Origin: Paucilactobacillus oligofermentans DSM 15707 = LMG 22743
GTDB taxonomy: Bacteria > Bacillota > Bacilli > Lactobacillales > Lactobacillaceae
Direction: 5' to 3'
NCBI RefSeq assembly: GCF_001434315.1
Contig: NZ_AZFE01000031.1
Location: forward strand, 432,450 to 496,449
Length of the DNA stretch: 64,000 bases
Below, piece after piece: positions 8,835 to 18,120 of this stretch. The notes under the pieces were generated by a model that was not told the origin of the DNA, searched no databases, and saw only the letters and a list, made by a program, of their open reading frames with translations. The position numbers and the translations under genes are program-made. Every line of letters begins with the position of its first letter. Positions within the stretch are counted from its first letter, which is position 1.

Positions 8835-10070
8835 TTAAAAGTGAGTTTGTACTTTTTTAGGTTCGGTTTCAACTAATACTTTACCTTTGCGAATTGAATA
8901 CAATACTTCAGCATGATCATTCAAAACATCATAGAAATTCTTTTGATTCATTAACAAACAGTTTGCGTCCTTACCAACTTCGATTCCATAACGATCCGAA
9001 ATGTGTAAAGTTTTAGCCGCGTTGTTAGTTACGAATTGATAAGCATTTTGAATATCTTGATGACCCATTAATTGCCCGGCTAAAATTCCAATTTGAACTT
9101 GATCCAACATATTACCATTACCCATTGGATACCATGGATCTTTAATATCATCTTCCCCAAAGGAAACGTTAATCCCAGCTTCAGATAATTCTTTAATTCG
9201 GGTCATACTGCGACGCTTGGGATAAGTATCAAAACGACCACCTAAATGTAAATTAACTTCCGGGTTGCAGACAAAGTTAACGTTCGACATTTCTAACAAG
9301 CGGAATAATTTATAACAATAAGCATCATCATATGAACCCATGGCGGTCGTGTGGCTAGCAGTTACCTTATCACCGAGACCAGTTTCATAAGCCAAAGTTG
9401 CCAAAACTTCTAGATTACGTGAATTTGGATCATCAATTTCATCACAGTGAACATCAATTAAACGATCATATTTTTCGGCTAAGCCGACAATGAATTTTAA
9501 GGACTCCACCCCATAATCACGAGTGAATTCAAAATGAGGAATCCCACCAATAACATCAACCCCCATTTTGACAGCTTGTTCCATTAGTTCTTTCCCATGT
9601 GGAAATGATAAAATACCAGACTGTGGAAAGGCCACTAATTGTAATTCAGCATAATCAGCCACTTCTTGTTTTACTTCTAATAAGGCTTCAAGCGCCGTTA
9701 AATTAGGATCAGTCACATCAACATGACTCCGCACAACTTGAATACCGTTCGTTACTTGTTCACGAATCGTTTCAATTGCCCGTCTTTTAACGTCTTCTTT
9801 GGTCAACGATTTCCGTCTTTCCGTCCAAATCCGAATTCCATCAAACAAAGTACCAGTTTCATTCCATTCTGGATCACCAGCGGTTCTAGTGGCATCCAAA
9901 TGAACATGTGAGTCGATAAATGGTGACAGTAAGAGGTTTTCATGACCTTCAATTACTTCTTCATTATCATGGCGGTCTAAGTTAGCTGCAATTTCAGTAA
10001 ATTTACCATTAATAATTCGAATATCCTGGGTATCTTCTTCTGATTCAATATGAACGTTTTTAATTAACAT
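8835..10070 (-). CDS. codA: Cytosine deaminase-like amidohydrolase
   Basis: The protein has 411 residues with an amidohydrolase TIM-barrel. The metal ligands are visible in order: HVHLD, the histidine of VDVHCDEIDD, ASHTTAMG, and the GEDDIKDPWYP aspartate block with NGNMLDQV, which is characteristic of the CodA group. It deaminates cytosine to uracil, or a related N-heterocycle. The adjacent NCS1 permease (10343-11707) supports cytosine salvage. AAGGAG precedes the ATG. A 272-base gap with a terminator separates it from the permease gene, so it probably also has its own promoter. Confidence 0.85.
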   Translation of the reverse strand: MLIKNVHIESEEDTQDIRIINGKFTEIAANLDRHDNEEVIEGHENLLLSPFIDSHVHLDATRTAGDPEWNETGTLFDGIRIWTERRKSLTKEDVKRRAIETIREQVTNGIQVVRSHVDVTDPNLTALEALLEVKQEVADYAELQLVAFPQSGILSFPHGKELMEQAVKMGVDVIGGIPHFEFTRDYGVESLKFIVGLAEKYDRLIDVHCDEIDDPNSRNLEVLATLAYETGLGDKVTASHTTAMGSYDDAYCYKLFRLLEMSNVNFVCNPEVNLHLGGRFDTYPKRRSMTRIKELSEAGINVSFGEDDIKDPWYPMGNGNMLDQVQIGILAGQLMGHQDIQNAYQFVTNNAAKTLHISDRYGIEVGKDANCLLMNQKNFYDVLNDHAEVLYSIRKGKVLVETEPKKVQTHF

Positions 10071-10088
10071 CGTCGTTGCTCCTTATCA

Positions 10089-10109
10089 GTATTGTTATCT
10101 ATACAATAC
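10089..10109 (-). promoter_or_regulatory. Inverted repeat in front of codA, possible operator
   Basis: GTATTGT and ACAATAC form a perfect 7-bp inverted repeat with a 7-base centre, just upstream of the codA ribosome binding site. Confidence 0.45.
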
Positions 10110-10138
10110 AAGTTAGCGTTTTCAAGTGCAATCAAAAC

Positions 10139-10178
10139 GACAAAAAAAATTAGACCGGCCCGGGTAAGCCGATCTAAT
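10139..10178 (-). terminator. Terminator between codB and codA
   Basis: On the minus strand TTAGATCGGC pairs with GCCGGTCTAA (one wobble) and is followed by a run of eight T. Confidence 0.75.
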
Positions 10179-10194
10179 TATAGGAGTAGGATGT

Positions 10195-10213
10195 AGCTGC
10201 TCTCCAGCTACTG
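10195..10213 (-). other. Short perfect hairpin in the codB-codA leader region
   Basis: GTAGCTG and CAGCTAC form a 7-bp stem with a 5-base loop, 17 bases before the terminator stem on the minus strand. It may be part of a leader or simply stabilise the codB 3' end. Confidence 0.35.
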
Positions 10214-10342
10214 TCTTCATTACTTTGGAGGAGTTATGAAGTAGGTTTAATTGGTATGTAACTAATATAACCTGTTGATATGAAGAAAATATGAAGGATT
10301 CTTCATAAAACTTTGAAATATTTTATAAAACCATTAAGAAAA

Positions 10343-11707
10343 TTATTTTGACTGTTTTTGAAATATTTTCATCAATAAATAATAGACAATTCCAATCAAT
10401 AACATGTTTGGATAAGCCGCCCCCACACTAGCTTGCATCCAATCAACTTTTTGCATCCCAAGATACGTGAACACACCCAATAGCCAACTGACATAAGCAA
10501 TCCAACTCACACCATGGTGATACCAGAATTTACCACCGGCTGCGGCCAAGTCTTTAACAGAATAATTACCACGATTAATAATAAAGAAATCAACCACCAT
10601 GATGGCAATCCAAGGTCCTAAAATCATCCCCAGCACATCCAAGAACGTCACAAAGGTATCTAGGAAGCTACCAACAACCATTGGCACCATCGTCACAAAG
10701 GTCGCCAAAATGGTCACAATCCAAAGTGATGGCTTTAATTTAATTTTCGGAAACATATTATTCAAGGCTGATCCAGCCGCTTGTAAATTAACCGCATTGG
10801 CCGTCATACTGGTTAAAATAATAACAATCATCGCAATCGCACCAAGCCCTAATTTAGAAGCAATCGTGCTAGGATCAGAATTATTGGCATCATAGACCCC
10901 ACTGCTAATGGCAATTGCAATCGTGGCAAAAATCCCCACAAAGGCAAACCAAAAGACGCCCAGCATCGCTCCTAAAAATGGAGCGGTCGTTGCCGTCGAT
11001 TTTTTATTTGTAAAACGAGTAAAGTCGGCCCCAGCAGTTACCCAAGCCAAGTTAAAGGCCGCTAAAGTATCTAACGCGGTCCCAAACGACATCTTTGATT
11101 TAGCTGGCACCTGCCAATGGGCAATATCAGTAAATGATACTTGTTTGAAGACCACAATTGTTTCCCAGATGACAAAAACAAACACAATAATCATGCCGAT
11201 TCGTTCAATCAACTGGATTGATTTTTGACCGGCTGACACACTAATCAAATGCAAAACACTCATGACCCCGATTCCAAATAACAAGCCCCATTGACCACCC
11301 GGTTTACCATAAACCGGCCAACCAAATATTTCATTACATAAATATGATACCGAAGTGGCCGCAATAAAGGTATTCACTGCTGTCCAACCAATAAATTGAA
11401 TTAGATTAACAATTGAGGGTCCAACGCTGCCACGAATACCAAATGCGGCTCGTGAAATTACCGTGGTTGAGACCCCCGTTTTATAACCCATATAACCAAC
11501 TAAGGCGAGGAAAACATACGCAACTGCTGAACCCATAATTAAGGCTTCAACACCACCAATTAATCCACAGGCGGCAATCACACCACCAATAAACCAGGTA
11601 CCATTATTGGCATTAGCACCCACCCAGGTCGCAAACATATCCCAGTAATTCATGCGTCGGTTTTGACGATCAATACTATCTAAATGATACTGTTTTTGTT
11701 GTGCCAT
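10343..11707 (-). CDS. codB: Cytosine/purine permease, NCS1 family
   Basis: The protein has 454 residues with about 12 hydrophobic segments. The N-terminal RQNRRMNYWDMFATWVGANANNGTW block and the following SRAAFGIRG are signatures of NCS1 nucleobase transporters. The neighbour codA makes cytosine the probable substrate. GGGGAC lies 6 bases before ATG 11707; the in-frame ATG 11719 has no good site. It imports nucleobase with H+ or Na+ across the membrane and is transcribed divergently from pgpA. Confidence 0.85.
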   Translation of the reverse strand: MAQQKQYHLDSIDRQNRRMNYWDMFATWVGANANNGTWFIGGVIAACGLIGGVEALIMGSAVAYVFLALVGYMGYKTGVSTTVISRAAFGIRGSVGPSIVNLIQFIGWTAVNTFIAATSVSYLCNEIFGWPVYGKPGGQWGLLFGIGVMSVLHLISVSAGQKSIQLIERIGMIIVFVFVIWETIVVFKQVSFTDIAHWQVPAKSKMSFGTALDTLAAFNLAWVTAGADFTRFTNKKSTATTAPFLGAMLGVFWFAFVGIFATIAIAISSGVYDANNSDPSTIASKLGLGAIAMIVIILTSMTANAVNLQAAGSALNNMFPKIKLKPSLWIVTILATFVTMVPMVVGSFLDTFVTFLDVLGMILGPWIAIMVVDFFIINRGNYSVKDLAAAGGKFWYHHGVSWIAYVSWLLGVFTYLGMQKVDWMQASVGAAYPNMLLIGIVYYLLMKIFQKQSK

Positions 11708-11813
11708 AATTGTCCCCATTCATATTTTTTCTTTTAACATCATATCCTAAATGTTACATTAAATGTAGTTTTATATTTTTTTAAAATCATCACTAAACTA
11801 GTAGGGCGTTTTA

Positions 11814-11842
11814 TTTCCGCCGAAAATTTAAACTGGTATACT
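11814..11842 (+). promoter_or_regulatory. Promoter of pgpA
   Basis: TTTCCG and an extended -10 (TGGTATACT) are 17 bases apart, ending 35 bases before the ATG. The -35 is weak. Confidence 0.5.
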
Positions 11843-11877
11843 GAGCATGATAACTTGATGAAAGAAGGTTACTTAGA

Positions 11878-12372
11878 ATGCAAGATAAAGAAAAATATCC
11901 AGATACCAAAGCTTACGATTACGTGGTCGATGAATTAGCGAAAAAAGGGATTACCCCTCGCTCAATTGCCGAAATCACCTATGAATTGCAACATGGATTT
12001 TTACCCGATATTACGATTGAAACATTTGAAGAAGTTACGATTAACGTGATGCACAAACGTGAATTATTAAATAACGTCATGGTTGGTCTTTACTTAGATA
12101 AAATGGCGAATGAAGGCAAATTAGACGAACCACTCCAAACGATTGTTGCCCATGACATGGGTGTATTTGGGGTCGATGAAACGCTGGCACTTCAAATCGC
12201 TAACATGTATGGAGCCATCGGAATCACTAACTTTGGTTATGTTGATCGCATTAAACCAGGTATCATTGGTAAACTTGATACGTCACCGACTGATGTAAAT
12301 ACCTTCGTCGATGATATTGTTGGTGCGATTGCCGCGGCTGTCGCTGGTAAGTTGGCTCACGAATATAGTTAA
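11878..12372 (+). CDS. pgpA: Phosphatidylglycerophosphatase A-like protein
   Basis: The protein has 164 residues with the PgpA/YutG conserved blocks: an N-terminal YDYVVDELAKKGIT, the acidic VAHDMGVFGVDETLA segment and the glycine-rich YGAIGITNFGYVDRIKPGI segment. PgpA dephosphorylates phosphatidylglycerophosphate in phospholipid synthesis. The Gram-positive YutG group lacks the strong membrane segments of E. coli PgpA, as here, and its activity is less well established. GAAGG precedes the ATG. Confidence 0.8.
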   Translation: MQDKEKYPDTKAYDYVVDELAKKGITPRSIAEITYELQHGFLPDITIETFEEVTINVMHKRELLNNVMVGLYLDKMANEGKLDEPLQTIVAHDMGVFGVDETLALQIANMYGAIGITNFGYVDRIKPGIIGKLDTSPTDVNTFVDDIVGAIAAAVAGKLAHEYS

Positions 12373-12402
12373 AATAAGATAACGTTAGGAACCCGAATAA
12401 CC

Positions 12403-12642
12403 ATGAAAAAATACAAAAATGATGATATCCATACCGTTGCGATTGGCGTGTCATTAATCTCAGCTGCATTAATTATCGGTCCGATTATCCGAGTTTTTTA
12501 CGGCTATAAACTATCTTTTTATTTCTTTGATTTATTACATGGCTGGTGGGCATTAGCTGGTTGCATTGCGATTCTAGCAGTCGGTATCTATTTCACTTTG
12601 ATTACCGAAAAAATAACCCCCAAAAGTCATGGCAAAAAATAA
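12403..12642 (+). CDS. Small membrane protein, two transmembrane segments (79 aa)
   Basis: Hydrophobic stretches at about residues 9-29 and 43-66 flank a short polar region, and the ends are Lys-rich. I recognise no family. The start at 12403 lies 30 bases after pgpA, so it is probably in the same transcript, and a terminator follows. Confidence 0.55.
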   Translation: MKKYKNDDIHTVAIGVSLISAALIIGPIIRVFYGYKLSFYFFDLLHGWWALAGCIAILAVGIYFTLITEKITPKSHGKK

Positions 12643-12676
12643 GACATTCTTCCCAATTGGGTTGAATGTCTTTTCT
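12641..12676 (+). terminator. Terminator after the pgpA unit
   Basis: AAGACATTC pairs with GAATGTCTT around a 14-base loop and is followed by T-rich sequence. It may also act on the converging DUF308 gene. Confidence 0.75.
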
Positions 12677-12680
12677 TTAA

Positions 12681-13199
12681 TTAAAATGCACGGACAATTA
12701 GTAAGATACCAAATAAAAATAGGTAACCGGCTAGCATATAAGCAATAAATACCGAACCAATTAGTGGATTAAACAACATAATCAGGCCTAAAATAATACC
12801 GAGGACTCCTAAAAACGCATTAAATACTGAAAATCTACTGATCCCCGATAACATTAGGGCATTAAACGAATCGAAAATAAACCAAAATGCTAACATATAA
12901 CCTAAAAATAGCATGCTAATATCTAAATTAGTAAATAAAATAACTGATAAAATAATATCTAGTAATGCTGAAACCAATACAAACCACGTGCTTTGACCGA
13001 CAATTTTACGTAATTCAAAGTAACCATTTAAAGAAAATAACCCTTTTAATAACATAATCGCAGCAATCACCCACATGATTCCAATTACAGCGCGACCGGG
13101 ACGCATAAAGGCTGCAATACTAACAAATAAAAATGCTAATCCTAATATAAATGATGGTACTTTAAACTTTTTTCGTGCTGGTTCAAAATTATTCATCAT
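12681..13199 (-). CDS. HdeD/DUF308-family membrane protein
   Basis: The protein has 172 residues with about six short hydrophobic segments in two or three repeats of the pattern PGRAVIGIMWVIAAIMLLKGLFSL, typical of DUF308 (HdeD-like) proteins. HdeD is linked to acid tolerance in E. coli; no function is established here. GGAGGAG lies before adjacent ATG codons at 13199 and 13196, and either could be used. It stands alone. Confidence 0.75.
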   Translation of the reverse strand: MMNNFEPARKKFKVPSFILGLAFLFVSIAAFMRPGRAVIGIMWVIAAIMLLKGLFSLNGYFELRKIVGQSTWFVLVSALLDIILSVILFTNLDISMLFLGYMLAFWFIFDSFNALMLSGISRFSVFNAFLGVLGIILGLIMLFNPLIGSVFIAYMLAGYLFLFGILLIVRAF

Positions 13200-13298
13200 A
13201 ATCTCCTCCTCTTTTTAGTAAGTATAGCTGAGCATGCCACTGGACTCAATTAATAAGATGTTCGCAAATTCTTCTAATTTTATCATTCTATTTTAATG

Positions 13299-13304
13299 TA
13301 TAAT
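13299..13304 (+). promoter_or_regulatory. -10 element of the following membrane-protein gene
   Basis: TATAAT lies 35 bases before the TTG start; no clear -35 is seen. Confidence 0.4.
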
Positions 13305-13338
13305 AAATAGAAACGATAATTAATTAGGAGGTACTACC

Positions 13339-14109
13339 TTGACCAAAAAAACAGCACGGATCTGGTTAATCGCCAATGTGGTCTTAGTATTAGCCTGTTA
13401 CTGGACCTACTATCTGTTCCCAAGCGCATCACTAACCGCAACCTTAGCCGGATATTTATCATATGGAATTTATGCCCTCTCTGCATTACTATGGTTTACT
13501 TCGGCTTTAGTCGGACGACAAGCGGGCCTTACTAGCGGAATTGGAATTAGTTTAATTCTAACCGGAATCTTATGGCAATTAATGGCAAGCTCGGTGCTCT
13601 ACCAAATGCCCGTAATCTACTTTATCGATTTCTATCTACCAATGATTATTCAAGCCCTTGGAATTGTTTGGTTCGCTGCTGATCTTTGGCGTTCACGACA
13701 AGCTAACGGTAAAATTGATTGGCAAATTAAATCAATGTGGTATGAACTGGTCTTAGTAATCCTTGTTCCATTCGCAATCTTCATGTTGGGACAAGTCCCA
13801 CGTTTGGTTGCTGCTTACTCACAATATGGGATTACCTTTAATATTTGGGCATCATATAACCTTTACTACATTACCATTCCGGCCTTATTGATTTGGGCAT
13901 TGACCATTTTCTACTTAATTCGTGGAATACTTAAAAAAGTCTCAACTTCACAAATCGTTGGTGCTGGCTTCGCATTCTTCGGAATGACCGTCTTTTGCGT
14001 AATCTATCTATCAATTCCGACTTATTTTATGTTTGAACCCAGTCCCTTCGCTTTAATGTTATTAATTGTCGGCACCACCATGTTATTACCACAAGCCAAA
14101 ACCAAATAA
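13339..14109 (+). CDS. Polytopic membrane protein of unknown function (256 aa)
   Basis: There are about seven hydrophobic segments spread over the whole length and no soluble domain. I do not recognise the family. AGGAGG at 13326-13331 is 7 bases before a TTG at 13339, which is the only well-placed start, so this is a TTG-initiated gene. The gene is monocistronic and ends at a terminator just before the clpL regulatory region. Confidence 0.65.
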   Translation: MTKKTARIWLIANVVLVLACYWTYYLFPSASLTATLAGYLSYGIYALSALLWFTSALVGRQAGLTSGIGISLILTGILWQLMASSVLYQMPVIYFIDFYLPMIIQALGIVWFAADLWRSRQANGKIDWQIKSMWYELVLVILVPFAIFMLGQVPRLVAAYSQYGITFNIWASYNLYYITIPALLIWALTIFYLIRGILKKVSTSQIVGAGFAFFGMTVFCVIYLSIPTYFMFEPSPFALMLLIVGTTMLLPQAKTK

Positions 14110-14116
14110 TTTTCCA

Positions 14117-14153
14117 CTACTATCTTCAGTTATTTTGGAGATAGTATTTTTTT
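14117..14153 (+). terminator. Terminator upstream of clpL
   Basis: ACTATCTTC pairs with GGAGATAGT (one wobble), followed by a T run. Confidence 0.75.
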
Positions 14154-14227
14154 GACCTTTATTAACTTTTAAAATAAAATAATGCTACAAACGTATATTT
14201 CAATTGATATTTTTATAAATCATAATG

Positions 14228-14257
14228 TTTGACCTTTCTTGACCAATGAGTTATTAT
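14228..14257 (+). promoter_or_regulatory. clpL promoter overlapped by a CtsR operator
   Basis: TTTGACC TTTC TTGACC at 14228-14244 is, on the minus strand, GGTCAAGAAAGGTCAAA, which fits the CtsR heptad direct repeat. TTGACC (14229-14234) is a good -35 with TATTAT (14252-14257) 17 bases on. Bound CtsR would cover the -35 and spacer, giving heat-shock derepression as known for clp genes of Firmicutes. Confidence 0.8.
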
Positions 14258-14264
14258 AATATTC

Positions 14265-14288
14265 GAAGAGGTACAGAGATACCTCTTC
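14265..14288 (+). other. Hairpin at the predicted 5' end of clpL mRNA
   Basis: GAAGAGGTA and TACCTCTTC form a perfect 9-bp stem with a 6-base loop, starting about 8 bases after the -10. It may protect the 5' end of the transcript. Confidence 0.5.
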
Positions 14289-14318
14289 AACAATCAAAAT
14301 TAAATTAAAAATAGGTCA

Positions 14319-14364
14319 GAGCGAGAAGCATAGTTTCTCAAGATGAAGTAATCAACTTCCGCTC
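14319..14364 (+). other. Three-way-junction-like leader element before the clpL RBS
   Basis: A closing stem GAGCG/CGCTC (14319-14323 and 14360-14364) encloses two hairpins, AGAA/TTCT (14324-14338) and GAAGT/ACTTC (14345-14359). It ends 6 bases before GGAGG at 14371. It could be thermosensitive or modulate translation; this is inference. Confidence 0.4.
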
Positions 14365-14383
14365 AATAAAGGAGGAATTTATT

Positions 14384-16489
14384 ATGGCAAACTCAATGTT
14401 TGGTAATGACCCATTCTTCACAAATAATGGTATCGATGATATTTTCAACGAAATGATGCGTGGTATGAATGGCGTCAACTCAGAACAACGTTATTTAGTT
14501 AATGGTAAAGAGGTTTCCGCTGAAGAATTGGCTCAAATGCGCCAAGCGGCAGCAAAACAATCACAACAAGCACCTCAAGGATCAGGATCACATGGTTCAC
14601 AAAAAGATGACAGTATTTTGAATAAGCTCGGACGTGATCTAACCAAAGCCGCTCAAAACAAAGAGCTGGATCCTGTAATTGGTCGGAATGACGAAATTCA
14701 AAAAACGGCTGAGATTCTTAGTCGTCGAATTAAGAATAATCCGGTCTTAGTTGGAGATGCTGGAGTTGGTAAAACTGCAGTAGTTGAAGGCTTAGCCCAA
14801 GCAATTGTGGCAGGAAATGTCCCAGCGGCAATCAAGGATAAAAAGATTATTAGTATTGATTTATCAAACCTTGAAGCTGGTACTCAATACCGTGGTAGCT
14901 TTGAAGAAAACATCAAGAACCTTGTGGATGAAGTCAAAGCTGATGGCAACGTAATCTTATTCTTTGATGAAATTCATCAAATTCTAGGAACTGGCGCTAT
15001 GGGTGGTGAGTCAGGATCGAAAGGACTCGCTGACATGATTAAGCCAGCCCTTAGTCGTGGTGATATCACTGTCATTGGTGCTACAACGCAAGATGAGTAT
15101 CGTAATACGATTTTGAAGAATGCTGCTTTAGCCCGTCGTTTTAACGAAGTAACGGTGAATGCACCTGATGCTGATGATACTTTCAAAATTCTTCAAGGAA
15201 TTAGTAAGTTATATGAACAACATCACCATGTTAAATTACCAGATGATGTTTTAAAAGCCGCCGTTGATTTTTCAATTCAGTACATTCCACAACGGTCATT
15301 ACCGGATAAGGCAATTGACTTAATTGATATGACGGCTGCTCACCTTTCCGCTCAGCATCCAGTCACAGATAAAGTTGAATTAGAAAAGCAACTGGCACAA
15401 GCTACTAAAGAACAACAAGATGCAGTCGCTAGTGAAGACTATGCTGCAGCTGGAAAAGCTAAGCAACAAGTTAAAAAACTAGAAGCACAATTAAAAAGTG
15501 CTGATAGCGATCAAACGGAAGCTGTCGTTGCAACCGTTAATGACATCGCCAAAGCAACCGAACGTCTAACTGGAATTCCAGTTGCCAAGATGGGTACTTC
15601 AGATATCGAACGTTTGAAAGAAATTGGATCTCGTTTAAAGGGCAAAGTGATTGGCCAAGACGAAGCCGTTTCAATGGTTGCCAAAGCAATCCGTCGTAAC
15701 CGCGCCGGATTTGATGAAGGTAACCGACCAATCGGTAGTTTCTTATTTGTCGGCCCAACTGGGGTTGGTAAAACTGAATTAGCTAAACAATTAGCATTGG
15801 ACATGTTTGGTAGCAAAGAAAGTATTATTCGCTTAGATATGTCTGAATATGCTGATTTAACGGCAGTTTCTAAATTAATTGGAACTACCGCGGGTTATGT
15901 TGGTTACGAAGATAACAGCAACACGTTAACTGAAAAAGTTCGTCGTAACCCATATTCAATCATTCTTTTAGATGAAATTGAAAAAGCTAACCCACAAGTA
16001 TTAACTTTATTATTACAATTAATGGACGACGGTCGTTTAACTGACGGTCAAGGAAATGTCGTCAACTTTAAGAACACGGTTGTGATTGCCACATCAAATG
16101 CTGGCTTTGGTCACACTGATGATAAAGAGACGAAATTAATGGATCGATTATCACCATTCTTCCGTCCTGAATTCTTGAACCGCTTTAACGGTATCGTAGA
16201 ATTTAGTCATCTAAGTAAAGATGATTTAGCTAAAATCGTTGATTTAATGTTAGATGAAGTTAATGACACCTTAAGTAAAAAAGGCATTACCTTATCGGTA
16301 ACTGATGATGCTAAATCGTGGTTAATCGATCAAGGTTATGACGAAGCCATGGGTGCTCGTCCACTCCGTCGGGTAATTGAACAACAAATTCGTGATAACG
16401 TAACTGATTTCTACTTGGATCACTTGGATGCTAAGAAGTTACAAGCTACCTTAGTTAATGACCAAATTGAAATCTCTGAAATTAAATAA
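14384..16489 (+). CDS. clpL: ATP-dependent Clp protease-family chaperone ClpL
   Basis: The protein has 701 residues with two AAA+ modules. The first Walker A is [13 protein letters not shown] (about 124-136) with Walker B ILFFDEIH. The second is [12 protein letters not shown] (about 457-468) with [11 protein letters not shown] short coiled M-domain (about 330-375) lies between them. The N-terminal 80 residues are Asn/Met/Gln-rich and lack both the double Clp_N domain of ClpC and the zinc finger of ClpE, which identifies ClpL. ClpL disaggregates proteins under heat and other stress. GGAGG precedes the ATG; the CtsR box upstream indicates heat-shock control. Confidence 0.93.
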   Translation: MANSMFGNDPFFTNNGIDDIFNEMMRGMNGVNSEQRYLVNGKEVSAEELAQMRQAAAKQSQQAPQGSGSHGSQKDDSILNKLGRDLTKAAQNKELDPVIGRNDEIQKTAEILSRRIKNNPVLVGDAGVGKTAVVEGLAQAIVAGNVPAAIKDKKIISIDLSNLEAGTQYRGSFEENIKNLVDEVKADGNVILFFDEIHQILGTGAMGGESGSKGLADMIKPALSRGDITVIGATTQDEYRNTILKNAALARRFNEVTVNAPDADDTFKILQGISKLYEQHHHVKLPDDVLKAAVDFSIQYIPQRSLPDKAIDLIDMTAAHLSAQHPVTDKVELEKQLAQATKEQQDAVASEDYAAAGKAKQQVKKLEAQLKSADSDQTEAVVATVNDIAKATERLTGIPVAKMGTSDIERLKEIGSRLKGKVIGQDEAVSMVAKAIRRNRAGFDEGNRPIGSFLFVGPTGVGKTELAKQLALDMFGSKESIIRLDMSEYADLTAVSKLIGTTAGYVGYEDNSNTLTEKVRRNPYSIILLDEIEKANPQVLTLLLQLMDDGRLTDGQGNVVNFKNTVVIATSNAGFGHTDDKETKLMDRLSPFFRPEFLNRFNGIVEFSHLSKDDLAKIVDLMLDEVNDTLSKKGITLSVTDDAKSWLIDQGYDEAMGARPLRRVIEQQIRDNVTDFYLDHLDAKKLQATLVNDQIEISEIK

Positions 16490-16496
16490 CGATACG

Positions 16497-16527
16497 AAAA
16501 GGGGTCGAAAATTAGGCCCCTTTTTTG
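16497..16527. terminator. Terminator between clpL and the converging coiled-coil gene
   Basis: AAAAGGGGTC pairs with GGCCCCTTTT around an 8-base loop, with a T run on the plus strand and an A run that serves the minus strand. Confidence 0.8.
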
Positions 16528-16539
16528 TTACATATAATA

Positions 16540-17142
16540 TTATTGATTTGCATCATTTGTAACGGATTCCGCTACTGATTGTGACTTTGCTTTCAGTGAA
16601 GAAGCTTCCGATTGAGCTTGAGCTAAATCTTGATTAGTACTTTCCTTCGCCGAAGTAGCTGATGAAGCTGTTGATTGAGCCTCGGCTAATTGTTGTTTCA
16701 ATGATGAAACTTGTGAGTTTAGATTATCATATCGTTGTTGTAAGTTATCAATTTCGGTTTGTTTCGCAGCAACTTTTTGGTTTCCATCGTTGATAGCAGT
16801 TTGGACTTCTTGCATTTTAGTTTGAATTTGGGCTTGTAAACTTGCAGTATCATTATTATATTGAGTTTGTAAACTCGCCAACTGCTGGGTTAATTGGCTC
16901 ACATTTGCTTGTGCGTTAGCTAAATCTGATTTAGCCGTTGCCAAGTCTGTTTTAGCAGTCGCTAACTTTTCTTTTTTAACATTATAAGCTGAAACCACGG
17001 CATCAATATTATTAGCAGTTTGAGCTAAATCATTGTGCCCTGACCAAAAATCGTCAGCCGCACCTTTAATTGCAACCCCACTAACCACCAAACTGGTTGA
17101 AGCTAACGCTGTGATAATTAATTTTTTGATGTTCATTTGCAT
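16540..17142 (-). CDS. Secreted coiled-coil protein (200 aa)
   Basis: The N-terminal 25-28 residues form a signal peptide (KK, hydrophobic core, VAIKGAA). The rest, from about residue 50 to 195, is Ala/Gln/Ser/Lys-rich heptad sequence, including LATAKTDLATAKSDLANAQA, with no cysteine and no anchor motif. Similar coiled-coil segments precede NlpC/P60 or CHAP domains in cell-wall hydrolases such as PcsB, but no catalytic domain is present here, so it could be a truncated or stand-alone scaffold protein. AAGGACG precedes the ATG at 17142. Confidence 0.65.
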   Translation of the reverse strand: MQMNIKKLIITALASTSLVVSGVAIKGAADDFWSGHNDLAQTANNIDAVVSAYNVKKEKLATAKTDLATAKSDLANAQANVSQLTQQLASLQTQYNNDTASLQAQIQTKMQEVQTAINDGNQKVAAKQTEIDNLQQRYDNLNSQVSSLKQQLAEAQSTASSATSAKESTNQDLAQAQSEASSLKAKSQSVAESVTNDANQ

Positions 17143-17636
17143 ATTTCTTACGTCCTTTTGTATTATTACTCCAATTACTTATTATATGAACACCATCAGT
17201 ATAAATATAGTCTTGAAATAATACAAAGAAAATGCTTATCAAAGTCAATGGTACCAACACTTCACGGGGTTAATTACCGATTGAAATGGAACTTTTTATA
17301 GTACCATCATTTAACCTTAATGATGGCTTTTAATTAAATTTAGTTTCACTTATCGGTTAATTAAAACCTATTTAATTATCGTAAAATTAATACATAGCGC
17401 TACGATGCCAATCTCTAAAATAATTATTTTATAACTAACTCAATTATGCTAATGATTTAGCAATATATTTAACAAAAAAGGCCCACTTAGAGTAAGTATG
17501 CTTATCATTTGATTAAGTATCCACACTAGCTCTTTATCAGTGACACAACTTTAAATAATAAATTAATTTTTTTTGCTTTATCTTCTAATTTACAGATATT
17601 TTCCGCTACTAGCTATTTTTTAACACTTCTTTAATT
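17143..17636. other. Gene-free AT-rich stretch with a large imperfect inverted repeat
   Basis: No credible coding frame is seen. A TATAAT on the minus strand (17181-17186) may serve the coiled-coil gene. GTTAATTACCGATTGAAA (17269-17286) is an imperfect inverted match to 17344-17364, and these arms enclose an 8-bp hairpin CCATCATT/AATGATGG (17304-17326). The rest is featureless. Confidence 0.4.
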
Positions 17637-18041
17637 TTATTTATTAACCGCTACTTTAATCCTGACTTGTCCGTCAGGAAGATATTCTTCATAATCAAAA
17701 TCATAAACTCGATTGATTAATTGATTTTTTTCATCATCCCAAATCTGATTCCAGGTTTTAACAACTCCAAGTTCATCTTGAGTATCAACCGGATAAGTTT
17801 TCGATTGATATAATGCAGTATCAAAATCTGTACTATTATCGCTTTGAATCCCTAATGACACTGAATAATCACCAGTATAATCTGATTCGTAATCATGATA
17901 AATACAAGCGACAACCATTGATTGCTTCAATGCCTCTTCTACAAAGTCACTATTTTCCTGCCATAAGCTCATAATTTTATTTTGACATTCTGCATCTTTA
18001 AAATTATTAGTTCTTTTAGAGTTCACTATTTTTAATTTCAT
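17637..18041 (-). CDS. GyrI-like/AraC effector-binding domain protein
   Basis: The protein has 134 residues and consists only of an effector-binding (GyrI-like) domain. It carries the pattern YPVDTQDELGVVKTWNQIWD followed by YDFDYEEYLPDGQVRIKVAV, which matches the two-strand repeat of this fold (YDFExY, DGxVxIxIPV). No DNA-binding domain is fused. Stand-alone members bind small hydrophobic ligands or act as partners of regulators; the ligand here is unknown. It lies in a gene-poor accessory region. Confidence 0.65.
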   Translation of the reverse strand: MKLKIVNSKRTNNFKDAECQNKIMSLWQENSDFVEEALKQSMVVACIYHDYESDYTGDYSVSLGIQSDNSTDFDTALYQSKTYPVDTQDELGVVKTWNQIWDDEKNQLINRVYDFDYEEYLPDGQVRIKVAVNK

Positions 18042-18120
18042 TACTTGGCTCCTAATTGGGATGTGTTTTTATATATTGCCAAGTTTTAAATAACTAATAT
18101 TTTGACATAAAAACAAAAAA

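Noticed and set aside
16540-17142. Cell-wall hydrolase of the PcsB type
   Set aside because: Only the signal peptide and coiled coil are present; no CHAP or NlpC/P60 catalytic residues.
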